Program-made: the position numbers and the translations under genes
Notes under the pieces: generated by a model
The model's input: only the letters and a program-made list of their open reading frames with translations
Databases searched by the model: none
Told to the model about the DNA's origin: nothing
Shown: one piece after another, positions 1 through 13,100 of the stretch
Position numbering within the stretch: the first letter of the stretch is position 1
Layout: each line of letters begins with the position of its first letter
Assembly (NCBI GenBank): GCA_936432065.2
Contig: OW386285.2
Location: 174,697,984-174,761,983, forward strand
Length of the DNA stretch: 64,000 nt
Reading direction: 5' to 3'
DNA from: Rutpela maculata
Lineage: Eukaryota; Arthropoda; Insecta; Coleoptera; Cerambycidae

Positions 1-293
1 GTCATACCAAATTTCAAGTTGGTATGTTGAGAACAACGCCTAAAAAATAAAAGCAAAGTCGAAAATTGAATCGTCGATTGTTTAAGTGGATCAAGTCTTA
101 CGATAAATTCTTTTCAGATTGTAGTTTTTTTGTTCTTTTTAGTGATATTAACAAAAAAAATTAGGAAATTTTTAAACCAAATTTTTTAAATTTGTTTATT
201 TTTTTTATAAACAAATGCATTTTACTCATCAATATTTTGCCCACAAATAAAAATTGTTAGCATGTATTAAAAGTATATAAAAGAAGAAATAAT
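1..293. other. AT-rich stretch, nothing recognised
   Basis: Low-complexity A/T-rich DNA with long T runs. I see no open frame with coding character, no terminal repeats and no RNA gene. Confidence 0.5.
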
Positions 294-360
294 GTGGAAA
301 AAAAAATGTTTTGTGTTCGCCAATTATTGGGAGCTGAGATCAATTTTTATTTCTTTCCAG

Positions 361-474
361 GAGCAGTTCGTAATTGTTTTAAAGAAGCCACAGAGGCAGA
401 CACTGTTGGCTGTGTTAAGGAGTGGCTGGTTAGAGCAAAATTCAGGGATATCATATCACATATAAAAAAACTGA
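361..474 (+). other. Possible orphan exon
   Basis: A pyrimidine-rich tract ending in ttctttccag (about 350-360) resembles a 3' splice acceptor. It is followed by a short open segment whose composition (charged, Cys-containing, with KEATEAD and VKEWLVRAKFRD) is less AT-skewed than its surroundings. No donor or partner exon can be identified and the family is not recognised. It may equally be a fragment of a transposon ORF or chance. Confidence 0.2.
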
Positions 475-756
475 AACATAATTACATATTACCAATTTTT
501 ATAATTTTACTTATTTTTTCCTATAGATACAGCTGTTTTTATAGTTTTAAAATTGTACGTTTGTTTAACAAATAACTATATATCGAGTGCGTCTCAAATT
601 GACGCTACATGTATATTGCCATTTTATTAAAATGTAGAAAGTTTGTTAAATGAAGGTTTTAGATCATTTTTTGTACATTTAGTGTTGATTAACAATTAAA
701 AAAACTATGAAAAAACTAACGAATTTCTTTTCAGTATGAATGTTTCGCTTGAATAG

Positions 757-1619
757 TGGGGGTGGACCATAGGCCATAGTTCAAGGGTAGATTCTCTGGA
801 CCAAAATATGAGGATATAACTAAACATGCTTTAGTAAATTGTTGCTGTGGAGAAAGATACAGGGTGTCAAAATTGTAATTTTTTTTCTTTTTTTTTGCAA
901 TATCTCATCCACGTCTTGACCAATCTTCTCCCGATTTGGTAAGGAAACATTTTTTAAGCTAAGAAACAATAATGTATGTATTACATCACGCTATCCTGTG
1001 GAGGGCGCCTCATGAGCTATACCTAATGATGAAATATTTTTTCTCTTTTTTTTTTTACGAAACGTAGTGGCACTTTTGACTAAAAAATCTCATGTAGGAG
1101 TCATTTCTACGTAAAAAAGATAAGTACACTTGATAGAACTTGATAAATCCAACCATTTTCGAGAAAACTGCTGCATAGGTCTCAAGAATTTTTTGAAAAG
1201 GACAAATTGTGTTTATTGAAAAGTGTGGTGAATTATCAAGTTCTATTAAGTGTACCTTTTTTTACGTAGGATTTACTCCTGCATGAGATTTCGTAGTCAA
1301 AAGTGTCACTTTTCGTGACTGGATGGGCGCAGCTCAAAGCCAACTAATTGAAAAAAAAAAGTGTCAACGTTTCGTAAAAAAAAGAGAAAAAATATTCATC
1401 ATCAGGTATAACTCATGGGGCATACATTTCCTTACCAAATTGGGAGAAGATCGGTCAAGAGGTAGTTGAGATATTGCAGAAAAAAAAAATACAATTTTGA
1501 CACCCTGCATCTTTTCCCACAGAAACAATTTACTAAAGCATGTTTGGTTATATTCTCATATTTTGATCCAAAGAATCTACCCTTGAACTGTGGTCTATTA
1601 TTAATGGTCCACCCTGTAT
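757..1619. mobile_element. Palindromic MITE, TA-flanked, CAGGGTG-type ends
   Basis: The segment at about 760-954 is an imperfect inverted copy of 1430-1617, and a second pair of arms is nested inside (about 1077-1140 against 1228-1300), so most of the element can fold on itself. The right end reads ...ccaccctg followed by TA, matching the CAGGGTG...TA pattern of another element at 5566-6117. There is no coding capacity; the short reading frame on its right arm is only arm sequence. A non-autonomous Tc1/mariner-like MITE is likely, but the superfamily is inferred from the TA alone. Confidence 0.7.
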
Positions 1620-1946
1620 AAAATAAATATTTCAAAAATATTTTTAAATCGTGTTAAATAAGTTTTAAAAAACGTTTTAATAACATTTTATAATATTTTA
1701 CTAACATTAAATAAATGTTTGTAAAATGTGACTGAAATATTCAATTTTCATTAGGAAAATATTTTTAAAATATTTTGAAAAATATTTTTACCATATATAT
1801 TTCACATGCAAGTAGGTGATTTTTGCTGATTTATAAAATATTTATTAAATATTAAAAGGTAATATACAAATATTTTTAAAATATTAGAATATTAGTACTC
1901 AAATATTTATTTAATATTTTAAAAACGTGAAAATGTTGTATGGGTA
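1620..1946. other. AT-rich spacer, nothing recognised
   Basis: Composed largely of aatattt / aaatatt strings. No ORF, no terminal repeat pair and no RNA gene could be supported. Confidence 0.4.
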
Positions 1947-2110
1947 GACCCAGGGGAGGCTAACGAATTTTCAAAAATTTTTTCGCAAACTGCTTTTTCA
2001 AAATTTTTTAGTGATCATTAGAGAAGTGCTATGTTATTTCCCAAATTTCGTATGGGTCCCATGCGCCACAGACTAGAAAAAAAATATTGAAATTTCACCA
2101 GCCGCCACTG
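1947..2110. mobile_element. Half copy of a CAGTGGCGG hAT MITE
   Basis: Nearly identical to the right half of the complete 618-bp hAT MITE at 45629-46246, ending in the same ccgccactg terminus. The next 8 bases (ctgtatac, 2111-2118) occur once at the equivalent place in the related uninterrupted elements at 32.76 kb and 57.13 kb, so the MITE landed inside the CCCAG-type element that follows. The left half is missing. Confidence 0.65.
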
Positions 2111-2434
2111 CTGTATACATTCTCGCGGGAATATTCCTGAAACCAGCCTAAGGGAATATCCTATATAAACCTAGATTATTCCAGGAATATAAATATATAT
2201 TCCTGGCAAAAGCTGTGAATATGTTTGAAACATGTAAATATTCCTGGATTATTCTTGGAATAATTTGGTAATATTCCTAAAGGAATAATCTAGGTTTATG
2301 TAGGATATTCCCATTGGCCGATTCTAAGAATATTCCCTGGAGAATTTATATATTCACGGCCTATTCTAAGAATGATTCTTTATTCTCAAGAGTATATTCT
2401 AGGAATATTCTAAGATTATATTGTGCTGTCTGGG
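2111..2434. mobile_element. Right-end fragment of a CCCAG-type transposon
   Basis: About 325 bp nearly identical to the right end of the element at 53878-57459 and, inverted, to the left end of 32430-35926. It ends in gtgctgtctggg at 2434 and is rich in the words gaatatt and tattcc. The frame that appears to begin at 2314 is terminal-repeat DNA running into the downstream reverse transcriptase and is not a genuine N-terminus. The element's left part is absent. Confidence 0.8.
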
Positions 2435-3291
2435 TGCAGGTCAGAGTGAATAATAAACTATCAACTCGGCGGGACATTCGCGCGGGCGTCCCCCAGGGGT
2501 CATGCCTGTCACCAAAACTATACAACCTATATATCTCCGACTTCCCGGAATTCCCGAATTCGAACCTTGCCAAGTACGCCGATGACACGGCCATGTACGT
2601 GCATTCACACAATGCACAGGCAGCTAATATGTTGCTGAAGGCTCACTTGGCCCGTGCTACGGCGTATTACGACAAGTGGAAAATTCGGATCAATGCCGAG
2701 AAGTCGGAATCAATTCTATTCACGCGCCGTTTCACCGAAAATCGGATTCTAACACCACTTTCGATCGGGGGTCGCCAAATTCCAATTAAACGGTGCGTGA
2801 AGTATCTAGGGGTGAACTTGGACAAGAGACTGACGTTCAACATTCACATAAACGAGACAGTACGCAAGGTCTACTCCATGTCCAGGAGTCTGTATCCGCT
2901 CCTGGCAAGGGGTAGCGGACTCAACAGGACAAATAAAAAATTGTTGTATACGATGGTGATCAGGCCGGCCATCACATATGCGGCGCCGGTGTGGTGCAGC
3001 ATACCGACCACGACAACGAGAAAACTCCGAGTTCTCGAACACAAATTTATGCGCCTCATCTCTGATTCGGGCAGATACACCTCCCTCAGAGATCTATATA
3101 ATCGTTGCCACGACATAACGCCACTAGCGAACTACGTCCAAGACATCTCCCAAAAATTCTATCAATTCAAGCTAGGCGATAGTCCGCTAACCCGCAACAT
3201 AACACGAATCAGACAGCATAATGCGATCCTTTTCGATATCCGACACCCCCTACCATACCAGGCGTTGCCTATCTTTCGGCAACCTCTCTAA
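2435..3291 (+). pseudogene. Jockey-like reverse transcriptase fragment
   Basis: An open frame of about 285 codons carries the second half of a non-LTR reverse transcriptase. In order it has the RAGVPQGSCLSPKLYNLY block, the catalytic box YADDTAMY, the KTE-like segment INAEKSESILF, the KYLGVNLDKRLTF thumb block and a C-terminal VIRPAITYAAPVW region. These motifs and their spacing are those of Jockey-clade elements. GC content is visibly higher than the neighbourhood, as expected of an imported element. The endonuclease and fingers domains are missing because a DNA transposon sits immediately upstream. The stop at 3289-3291 looks like the original one. The remnant is not expected to be functional. 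Confidence 0.85.
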
Positions 3292-3500
3292 CCACACTTT
3301 CCTCTACGACAACTTCTACTTTCCCCACCTTTAATCCTCACCAAAACCTACAACCAACGCCTCTCTATTCAATCTATTTGTTTTTACCTTTTTTGTTCCT
3401 TGCCCATTTTTTGTCTCTAAATTCAGTCTCGACCAATAAATTCTTAACAAACAACAATTTCACATAACATTACACACTTTTAACTATCCACGACACTTTC
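2435..3500 (+). mobile_element. Jockey-like LINE, 5'-truncated 3' part
   Basis: This comprises a reverse transcriptase C-terminal half plus about 200 bp of C/A-rich 3' untranslated sequence. The 5' side is replaced at 2434/2435 by a CCCAG-type element that inserted into the reverse transcriptase frame. The exact 3' end is unclear. Confidence 0.75.
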
Positions 3501-3853
3501 CTGGCGTCAGGAAGACTACCAGGGTGGAATTGTCTCAAACGGGTTTTTTCGTTGAGTTTTGTTTTCCCGTGCCAGCAATCAAAATTTTTAAGTGTTCGCG
3601 TGTGCGCGAAATCGATAGTTTTACAGTTTTAATTTTAATTATTTTTAAGTACCCTCGTGTACTACGTTGCACGATACTGTTAAATTTAAGCCTTTCCCTA
3701 TTAGGCAGGAGTTTTAACTCACAATTAATTTTCGTCACCGCCAAACCGGACCCTCCCCGCCCAACCTCACACCCACCTCGGCGATGTTCGCCGTGGTTGT
3801 CTGGCTGGCTCCGGGCCGGACTCTGGAATGACGCATTATTGTATGTGAATATA
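3501..3853. other. GC-richer unassigned stretch
   Basis: This is unlike its AT-rich surroundings; a C-rich run at about 3740-3800 (cctccccgcccaacctcac) gives it an untranslated-region look. Frames are open on both strands across it but neither shows recognisable domains, so I do not call a gene. It may be the 5' untranslated region of another LINE. Confidence 0.3.
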
Positions 3854-5042
3854 GACCTTTTCATCGTAAGCGCGCGCATGTGCTGCCACTATGTTTGTTT
3901 GCGGGAACTATGAAATGTTCGGACACTTGGTTGTCAAAATGGCTGGACCGATATCAGTTTTCCACATTAATTTAGATTAAAGTATTGACGGTGCAAAATT
4001 AGTACACAACAATGTGGAAGAACACACTTGTGCTCAATTAAGGCGCTAGCTCAAGTATCCTGGCCGTAGAATGACTGGAAGCAAGAATAAAGAACTGGTT
4101 GCAAGGTTAGAATTCAACTATCAACTTATCAATTTATATACAAGTGCATTAAAAGAAAACAAATGTGTTTAGTCTACAATATGCTTAATAACATTCTTCG
4201 TGCAGTAATTGATAATGCAGTAAAAATATTTTCTGTTTTTTTATGAAAATGTAGGGTCAAAGATGCAATTGAAAATGAGGTTTTTTGTCGATCCTTCTGT
4301 GGATAAAGCTGACTCCTTTTTTTTCTAATTTTTTCAAATACGTAAACTATACGATATGGCACTACCTATTTTCAAAAAATTGGTAACAGATTCATCATTA
4401 TTTGTTTAAAAAACGTCGAGTTCCGCCATGTTTCTTCGGACAGTTTTCGCATGTCATTGGATTTGACATAAACATTACGTTTTTTAACCAAAATGATGAA
4501 TCTGTTACCAATTTTCTGAAAATAGGTAGTGCCATATCGTATAGTTTACCTATTATAAAAAATTAGAAAAAAAAGGAAGTCAGCTTTATCCACAGAAGGA
4601 TCGACAAAAAACCTCATTTTCAATTGCATTTTTGACCCTACATTTTCGTAAAAAAAAAGAAAATATTTTTACTGCATTATCAATTACTGCACGAAGAATG
4701 TTATTAAGCATATTGTAGACTAAACACATTTGTTTTCTTTTAATGCAATTGTATATAAATTGATAAGTTGATAGTTGAATTCTAACCTTGCAACCAGTTC
4801 TTTATTCTTGCTTCCAGTCATTTTACGGCCAGGATACTTGAGCTAGCGCCTTAATTGAGCACAAGTGTGTTCTTCCACAATGTTGTGTACTAATTTTGCA
4901 CCGTCAATCACACTTTCGTCTAAATTAATGTGAAAAAATGATACCGGTCCAGCCATTTTGACAACCAAGTGTCCGAACATTTCATAGTTCTCGCAAACAA
5001 ACATAGAGGCAGCACATGCGCGCGCTTATGATGAAAAGGTCT
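3854..5042. mobile_element. 1.19-kb palindromic foldback element
   Basis: The first ~530 bp (from gaccttttcatc) and the last ~530 bp (to gatgaaaaggtc) are inverted copies with few differences. A ~110-bp loop is itself bounded by an inverted ttggtaacagattcatcat. No coding capacity is present; short frames are arm shadows. No target duplication could be fixed. Strongly hairpin-prone DNA of the foldback/MITE kind. Confidence 0.75.
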
Positions 5043-5565
5043 TTCTTCTTCTTCTTCTCTTCCTAGTCATGAGGTCGGCGGTTCGACCCCTGCTCATTCC
5101 GTTTTTTTTTATTGCGAAAAAAATTTTAGTTGTTTTTTTAAGGTAATAATTGCTTATTGGTTTTTTTCAATTTTAGGTCTGTTTTAGACCATTAAATATT
5201 CTATTTATGTTGTAGATGACGATATTACACCTTTACCGTTTTTTCTCCAACACCCCAGTGAACACGGATACATACCTGGTATGTTTCTCTTACGTAATCT
5301 ATTCAACATGTTATATCCAAGGATATTGGATGTATGGTAAATGTAAGGTACATGGACCTTAAAATTTCAGCCACAAAAAAAGTTATAGCCATGTAATGGC
5401 AACATAACTTGTAACATACTCGTATGTGGCAAATATATAACATACATGTAAAAGACATATATTGTATTTCAAAATATTTACCTTAAAATATGTTCTGATG
5501 TTACATGTGTGCCATATAACATGCAATTTCTGTGGTATATGCACAAGGGGGTAGCAAATAATATA

Positions 5566-6117
5566 CAGGGTGTCCCCAAATGGGGTTACCTATACCACAA
5601 GTGGACCTAAATTTTAGTTTTTCGACAGTCACTATAAAAAATTTTGCTTCTTAAAGAAATACGATGTTAAGAAAATGTACTCTTTTATGCAGGGCGCTCA
5701 AAAATTTCAAAAATATGAAGTTTACCCAAGAGCAAACTACCTTTATTTTTCTCATTTTTAAGCAAAATGCAATTTGAAAAAATTGTTTATTAAATCTTGT
5801 TTAATACGTCTTTTTCCCCAATGCCTCACCTCAGTTTTCGTATTTTTCCGTAACGGATACTAAAAAATTTAGGATTATGAAAGAAAAGTATTTCAAATGG
5901 CTTTTTTATTAAAAATGAAAAATAAAGGTAGTTTACTCTTAGGCAAAATTCATATTTTTGGAATTTTTAAGCGCCCTGCTCCTTCATAAAAAAAAATAAT
6001 TTTTTTAACATAAATCGTATTTTTTAAAAAATGCGGAAATTTTTATAGTGACTTTTTGTCTAAAAATTAAAATTTAGGTCATTTGTCGTATACGTAATCC
6101 CATCCGGGGACACCTTG
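5566..6117. mobile_element. CAGGGTGTCC MITE, TA-flanked
   Basis: 552 bp bounded by CAGGGTGTCCCC and GGGGACACCTTG with TA on each side. The arms (about 5566-5690 and 6000-6117) pair, and an inner pair (about 5700-5760 and 5920-5980) also matches. It lies nested in the 4.0-kb CCCAG element. A Tc1/mariner-type MITE is the likely class. Confidence 0.7.
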
Positions 6118-6419
6118 TACTACTGTTGGAATATGGCTCAAGTAAGGAAAAACTAGATGTAAAAAAAGGCCAATCTAAAATAAATAATTTTTATATTCAT
6201 AAAATACATATATCATAATAATATATTAATCAAAGTCATACAAGAAGGTTACCTGCATTTATACATATAATGAGTTAATCAAAAATAAACCAACTGCCAA
6301 ATTAATAAAGGAACTAAATGCCAAATTGCACATTCTCTAAACTATATAGTTTGGTTTATTACAAGCAAACTTTTGGTTAACAGAAAACATAGAAGATAAA
6401 ATAGCTGAAGAAAAATAAC

Positions 6420-6766
6420 ATATACAGAAAAAGTTACCTGATTGCAAGCTGTGTAATAAGGTAAAAAATAAAGAAAAGTCTGACAGTATACATGAATCAT
6501 TTTCATTCCGCTGTAAATTACGAAGAAATAAACATTAGCATGATTACTATAGAGACAAGAAAAGTATATAAGTTTTTGGTATAACAGAACAGCTTTATCT
6601 TACATTGAAAGAAGTTTCAGGGAAAAAGGTAGACATTAAAAGCTTAATGAAGTTTGTTCCAAATGATGCTCGGGCTTTTACAACATTTAAAAACTGTGGA
6701 TTTTGAGGGTGACGTTGAAGGCTACAATAACACTATTGATTTTGATGTAGACGTAGACGAACAGTA
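6420..6766 (+). pseudogene. Decayed coding-like remnant inside CCCAG element
   Basis: Frames interrupted by several stops read protein-like segments. One is a CKLC...FSFRCK pattern at about 6430-6520, reminiscent of a zinc ribbon. Another is an acidic C-terminal run ending DVDVDEQ and a stop near 6766. They may be remains of the element's own transposase or of an accessory protein. The family is not recognised and the reading is speculative. Confidence 0.25.
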
Positions 6767-7272
6767 GAAACGAAAATCGCAGGCATATTAATGAGAAGTA
6801 CGACACTTTGCATTTTCTAAGTGTCTATACACCTACATACACAAAATATACTATTTTTGACAGCCGAGTTATTATTATATTATCTATATATTAAACACAG
6901 GTAATTTTTAGTTTTATTACCTATTTACTCTAGTGACTGAATAAATGCTTTTTTGAACTATATATTTAACATCCGAATAAAGTTTGGTTTAATGTATGGT
7001 TATCCAAGTTTAATTGTATCAACTAAAATTTTGAACGAAAATAGTTAAAGAAAAAACAAGAATTCTTCAATTATTCAAAAAGGAGCTAAAAATTTATTAG
7101 AAACAAGAAAAATTCAACAAACGTGACAATAATACTCAGATAATGACGAAAACAAATTTCCTATATATAAAAAAAATTTAGTTACAGACAAACCTGTCAG
7201 CATGAATTTGCAAGCAGACTAATACTTAAAACTTAATTATCTTAAAACTAGTTTTTGGCGCCTGGTTTCCTT

Positions 7273-7430
7273 TTTTCATACATATCTCAATAAATTATGG
7301 TACAATAACTGCTGCAGCTTCTTGTTTTCTCTCTGTAGCCTTTGCTTTGACAGTCTGAACCACTCACTAGCGATGTTCTCAAATTCTTTTTCACAATGTG
7401 GGAACGTTTCATTAACAGCAGCTAGAACAA
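7273..7430 (-). pseudogene. Possible exon remnant, coiled-coil-like
   Basis: On the minus strand an acceptor-like ttctag precedes about 45 open codons rich in K, E, Q and L (for example ENIASEWFRLSKQRLQREN), followed by a stop. The heptad-like spacing suggests a coiled coil, as seen at the ends of Myb/SANT-type transposon proteins, but there is no diagnostic motif. It sits inside the 4.0-kb CCCAG element and may belong to it. Confidence 0.25.
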
Positions 7431-8699
7431 TAGTTTATGACAAAATTTTATAACTTTCTTGTGTATTATTTACTTAAAAGCAATTTCTAACTTTTTTAGA
7501 AATTCTTTGTCTTTACCTTTACGAGATATTATTTTTAATTAGTAATTACACAAAATTAGACATAGACATCTATGATGACATAAATAGGTTAAATCCCTAT
7601 AGCAGCAGCTTATAGCAAGAGTGATCGAATATGACCAGTTTTTCAATATTTATATTAAGTTTAATGCTGGTTATAAAAGATTTGTATAAGTATATACCTA
7701 CAATATGTTACATCGTTGCCCAAGGACATTGTTTCCACTTATTACTTATATAAATGTGTAATTTTAATGATTGTGATTATACAATTTAAGCTACAATAAA
7801 GAACCTATAATTTTTCTGTGGCTTGAGCTTAGTTAAATTTCATTAAATTTCAATCTCAAGATTGGGAAACATGTCAATAAAACTCCAACAAATAAGTAGG
7901 TACCTAATAAGCGACTTAACACTGCACCGGGGTGCTAATGATTTACACTTCTACGTACTTACCTACAATAGTTTTGATCTCTGAACTTGATTCCACACAA
8001 AAACAAACACGATATTTAACATGTTAAAACGCACGCTAGAAGTCACGTTGCACCTCCTTCAGGGTCACTTGTGTTAGGTTAGAATATTAGGATTAGGTTA
8101 TTTTGTTAGGTATAGTTAGGGATATTTGAGTTAATTTGCTATCCTTTTCTAGCACGAACTATGTAATACAGAGTGCAAAAGAGATGTCCTATAATAATTT
8201 TATAACCAGATTTACCGGGAAATTTAAAACATCACAATATTAAAACGTTATCCAACTGTATGAAGATACGGGATTATCAAACTAGTTTTTGATCGGCGAG
8301 TTTTATTTTTTGTTATTAGATACATAAATAAAAATAAAACGGCCGGTAACACTAATCACTATTTTAATAAATTTATATAGTATTTAAACGAATAAGTCAT
8401 CAAGTATTATATAGGCACAATTACATTTTCATTACCACTTAATGGCAATTGAAGACATTTTTGTTTAATATCACAAGCGTTAATTGGTAAAAGAGCTTCT
8501 TATTTTCATTGGGCATGCTATTATTATGTTGATTAAACTACACTGGTCACTGATGTTATAACCTAACTATAGCAGCACACTCACTACTACACCAAAACAA
8601 TGTACATAATATATATACTTAACCAAACTTTTTTTGACATTCCATATGTAAGCTAGCTTGTTTCACGTTTGTAGTTTACCAAATTACATGATTAAATAT

Positions 8700-9180
8700 A
8701 TATGTGTAATGTAATTGTAGAAAAACTTAAAATGTCCATGATGATCACAAAATATATAAATGTTATATCTGGTGTAAACATATAAGATGGGTTGATGTGT
8801 AATATGTAGTAATTATCTAAATATCACATATTTTAATGTTATTATTTAACACACAAGCAATATAACTTTAAACGTACATACTGATTACAGAAATACATAT
8901 ATGTTATATAGCTGATAAATACACATAATACTTGTTATTGTAATGTAGCAGTTACGTAAAAATCACATATTTTAATGTTATTATTTAACAAACAGGCAAT
9001 ATAACTTAAAATCTACATGGTGATAACAGACATACATAAATATTATATGGCATGTAAATATACAAAATACTTGTTATTGTAATGCAGCAGTTATGTAAAA
9101 ATCACATATTATAATGTTTGTATTTAACAAACAGGCATGTTTGTTAATAACTTAAATGTATATAGCATTTGAAGATGGTT
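8700..9180. repeat. ~139-bp tandem repeats near transposon end
   Basis: The phrase tcacatattttaatgtta recurs at 8824, 8963 and 9102 (the last copy diverged), giving a period of about 139 bp over roughly three and a half copies. These are subterminal repeats of the CCCAG element ending at 9269. Confidence 0.7.
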
Positions 9181-9271
9181 TATATAACGGAGATATATTT
9201 GGTAATATGGTGTGTGTTACCTTGACAATCTCTCTTTGGTACGTAACAGCCATATGTGTGTTCACTGGGAC

Positions 9272-10142
9272 GCTTCCCAGGTTTGTATAAGTGCCTCAAC
9301 TTAAAACTTTAATTCTTAAAATAGTTGACTCCTGACTTCCCCTCCACCGCTCATCAAATTTGAGATAAGGAATTTTTTTTTTCGGATTTCTCCCTCTCTG
9401 CTCTTCAATTTCGAGATCTGGGGAAAATATATTTTTTTAACGAACCGCCACTAATACTAATTAATGTAATAATTACATTGTTCAAGAACTACTCGTACTT
9501 CTCAGGTGACACTGGTGATAGTTTAATTAAATTAAATAAGTTCTTCTTAATTATAAATAAATAAAAATACTAGCAACTCGAAGCGAGAACCTGAAAGATT
9601 TTCGTATATTTTAAATAAGGCAAGAAATTCAATTTCACATAATAAAGACTTCATTCACCACCATAAATGCTGCTTTTAGCATCCGAAATAGCGGTCGCCA
9701 AGCTAGCTCAGTTGGTTGAAGCGTCAGTACTGTAATACGGACCGCAATTGGCAAAGGTAAGTAAAAATGAATTTAATAACTTAATAAACATTATAATTTG
9801 CAGGCAACCCTTGTGAGAAAAAGTTGGAGTGATGGTAAACAATATTAAATATGTTAATGTAAATAAAATTACGGATGGCCAACAAACAAATTCATTAGGA
9901 CAAAACTTATTTATGCATTAATTATTTTATTTTTATCAAGTAGATTACTAACTAGTATGTAGTTTTATATATGTTCCTATTACTAAAAACCTGTGGGGGG
10001 ATTACCAAATATAACCTGAAAAAGACGTCATTCGTCTGAGACATCCCTGTCAAAAAAATCTCATCAATCCGTATTGAAAATTAACAAAAATTAATAAGTA
10101 TCTATGAGAACCTATATGGTCAATAAGTTTCTATAAGAGTTA
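9272..10142. other. Intergenic stretch with a tRNA-like relic
   Basis: No gene seen. The only recognisable item is a perfect A-box, tagctcagttgg (about 9704-9715), within a tRNA-5'-half-like segment at 9693-9758. No matching B box or acceptor stem follows, so it is a tRNA pseudogene or SINE-head fragment at best. Confidence 0.35.
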
Positions 10143-13100
10143 GATAAAGTTGCTGTTGAAATTGTTATCAGTTTATATCAGAATTGACCAGCAAAACGAG
10201 TCAAGCCATATCCATTTGTAAATCCAAACATTTACTTATATCACATCAATGGGAATTTATGAGCACAGTATCTAATGTAATTCGTGCGGTTTTCCATGAT
10301 TAAAAGACAAGTGTTTCTTTAAGAAACGAGCTGCATTAGGTTAGAACAGTTTTGATTTGCAATTGAAGATTACAAATTACAATGTTTGAATAGGGATTTA
10401 TGAGATCAGTTTCTATGAGTATTAATGTTTTTTTTTTCAGTAATATATTAAATGTGTTTTCATTTGTTTGAATGGGTAAAAAGAAAGGTCAGTTTTCAAC
10501 TGCAATTACAAATACAAGTTTAATCGCTTCGAATGGGGTTATATGCGATAAATTTCTAAAAGTATTTATGCTGTTTTCCGAATATAATTGTGATGAGGTT
10601 TAATCAGTAACAAATTGTTCACTATTTGTTATGATATGGTCGGAAATTCCAAGTACACATTTAGTATTCCTTCAAGAGGATTGATGAGAGCAGTTTCTAC
10701 GAGTATCTATTTGTTGTTCCTATAGTAAATTATATAAGTCTTTATCAGTACAGATTCGGATCTAATTTAAATATGAAAAAGAATAAAGCAACTAAATATT
10801 TTAAACAGTATCTATTTGTAAATCCAAACATTTACTTATACTATCTCAATGAGAATTTATGAGAACAGTATCTAATGTAAAACGTGCGGCTTTCCGTGGT
10901 TAAATGGCAAGAGTTTCTATAAGAAACGAGTTGCATTAGGTTAGAACAGTTTTGATTTGTAATTGAAGATTCAAAATTATAATGTTTGAATAGGGATTTA
11001 TGAGATCAGTTTCTATGAGTATTAATGTGTTTTCTTCAGTAATATATTAAATGTGTTTTCATTTGTTTGAATGGGTAAAAAGAAAGGTCAGTTTTCAACT
11101 GCAATTACAAATACAAGTTTAATCACTTCGAATGGGGTTATATGCGATCAATTTCTAAAAGTATTTATGCTGTTTTCCGGATATAATTGTGATGAGGTTT
11201 AATCAGTAACAAATTGTTCACTACATGTTATGATATGGTCGGAAATTCCAAGTACACATTTGGTATTCCTTCAAGAGAATTGATGAGAGCAGTTTCTACG
11301 AGTATCTATTTGTTGTTCCTCTAGTAAATTATATAAGTCTTTATCAGTAAAGATTCGGATCTAATTTAAATATGAAAATTATATCAGAATAAAGCAACCA
11401 AATATTTTAAACAGTATCTATTTGTAAATCCAGACATTTACTTATACTAACTCAATGAGAATTTATGAGAACAGTATCTAATGTAAAACGTGCGGCTTTT
11501 CGTGGTTAAATGGCAAGTGTTTCTATAAGAAACGAGCTGCATTAGGTTAGAACAGTTTTGATTTGCAATTGAAGATTACAAATTATAATGTTTAAATGGG
11601 GATTTATGAGATCAGTTTCTATGAGTATTAATGTTTTTTTTTCAGTAATATATTAAATGTGTTTTCATTTGTTTGAATGGGTAAAAGGAAGGTCAGTTTT
11701 CAACTGCAATTACAAATACAAGTTTAATCACTTCGAATGGGGTTATATGCGATCAATTTCTAACAGTATTTATGCTGTTTTCCGAATATAATTGTGATGA
11801 GGTTTGATCCGTAACAAATTGTTCACTACATGTTACGATATGGTCGGAAATTCCAGGTACATATTTAGTATTCCTTCAAGAGGATTGATGAGAGCAGTTT
11901 CTACGAGTATTTATTTGTTGTTCCTACAGTAAATTATATAAGTCTTTATCAGTATGCATTCGGATCTAATTTAAATGCAAAAATCATATCAGAATGAAAC
12001 CTCAAATATTTTAAACAGTGTCCACCTGTAAATCCAAACATTTAAAGATAATATTATAATGAGAATCCATCAGAACAGTATCTAATGCAACGTGTGCGGT
12101 TTTCCATGGCTAAATTTTAAAATTATTTGCAATAAATAAGCTTTAAGGGATTCGAACAGTTTTCATTTGCATTTCCAGATAAATAGTTTTAATTGTTAGG
12201 GATCTATGAGGTCAGTGTAATGTTTTTTTTTTTCAAAATAAAATGTGTTTTTATTAAAAAAAAACATTACACAAAGACACTGATCTCATAGATCCCTATT
12301 TAACAATTAAAACTATTCATCTGGAATTGCAAATTAAAACTGTTCAAATCCGTTAAAGCTATTTATTAAAAATACTTTTAAAATTTAGCCACGGAAAGCC
12401 GCACGCGTTACATTAGATACTGTTCTGATTGGTTCTCATTAAAATATATCTTTAAATGTTTGGATTTACAAGTGGATACTGTTTAAAATATTTGGTTGTT
12501 TCATTCTGATATAATTTTTGTATTTAAAGTAGATCCGAATGCATACTGATAAAGACAAATTTTCTATTGGAACAACAAATACATACTCATAGAAACTGCT
12601 ATCATCAATCCTTTCGAAGGAATACTAAATATGTACCTGGAATTTCCGACCATATCGTAACATGTGGTAAACAATTTGTTACTGATCAAACCTCATCACA
12701 ATTATATTCGAAATACTGATCGCATATAACCCCATTCGAAGTGATTAAACTAGTACCTATTTGTAATTGCAGTTGAAAACTGACCTTTCTTTTTACCCAT
12801 TCAAACAAATGAAAACACATTTAATATACTTATTACTGAAAAAAATAACATTAATACTCATAGAAACTCATCTCATAAATCCCTATTCAAATATCATAAT
12901 TTGTAATCTTCAATTGCAAATCAAAACCCGGTCTTCGAAGCGTGTCGCCCGGGTTGGCTCCAGCGGGTTATATCGCCTGTAGTCCCCCCTCAAGAAACAT
13001 GTAATTAGGTTTGTAACCTGTTTGTTTCTTCTTCTAAATAAATAAATAAATAAATAAAAACTGTTCTAACCTAATGCAGCTCGTTTCTTATAGAAACTCT

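Larger units (their letters stand above)
5254..9269. mobile_element. 4.0-kb CCCAG-type DNA transposon
   Basis: It starts CCCAGTGAACAC and ends GTGTTCACTGGG, perfect 12-bp inverted termini, with an AC dinucleotide on both outer sides (5252-5253 and 9270-9271). This matches the pattern of the elements at 32430, 47277 and 53878. Inside are a CAGGGTG MITE (5566-6117), badly decayed coding-like sequence (about 6420-6780 on +, 7270-7430 on -) and ~139-bp tandem repeats near the right end. No intact transposase is visible, so it is non-autonomous or dead. Confidence 0.75.

Noticed and set aside
2314..2434. Apparent protein start shared by frames beginning at 2314 and 57339
   Set aside because: The identical N-terminal residues are terminal-repeat DNA of CCCAG elements fused by chance to a LINE reverse transcriptase in one place and to polB in the other.
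5046..5100. tRNA-derived SINE suggested by ggttcgacccc
   Set aside because: A B-box-like word alone, without A box, body or tail, is not enough.
9693..9758. tRNA gene
   Set aside because: Only the A box and a D-arm-like segment are present; no B box, T arm or closing acceptor stem.
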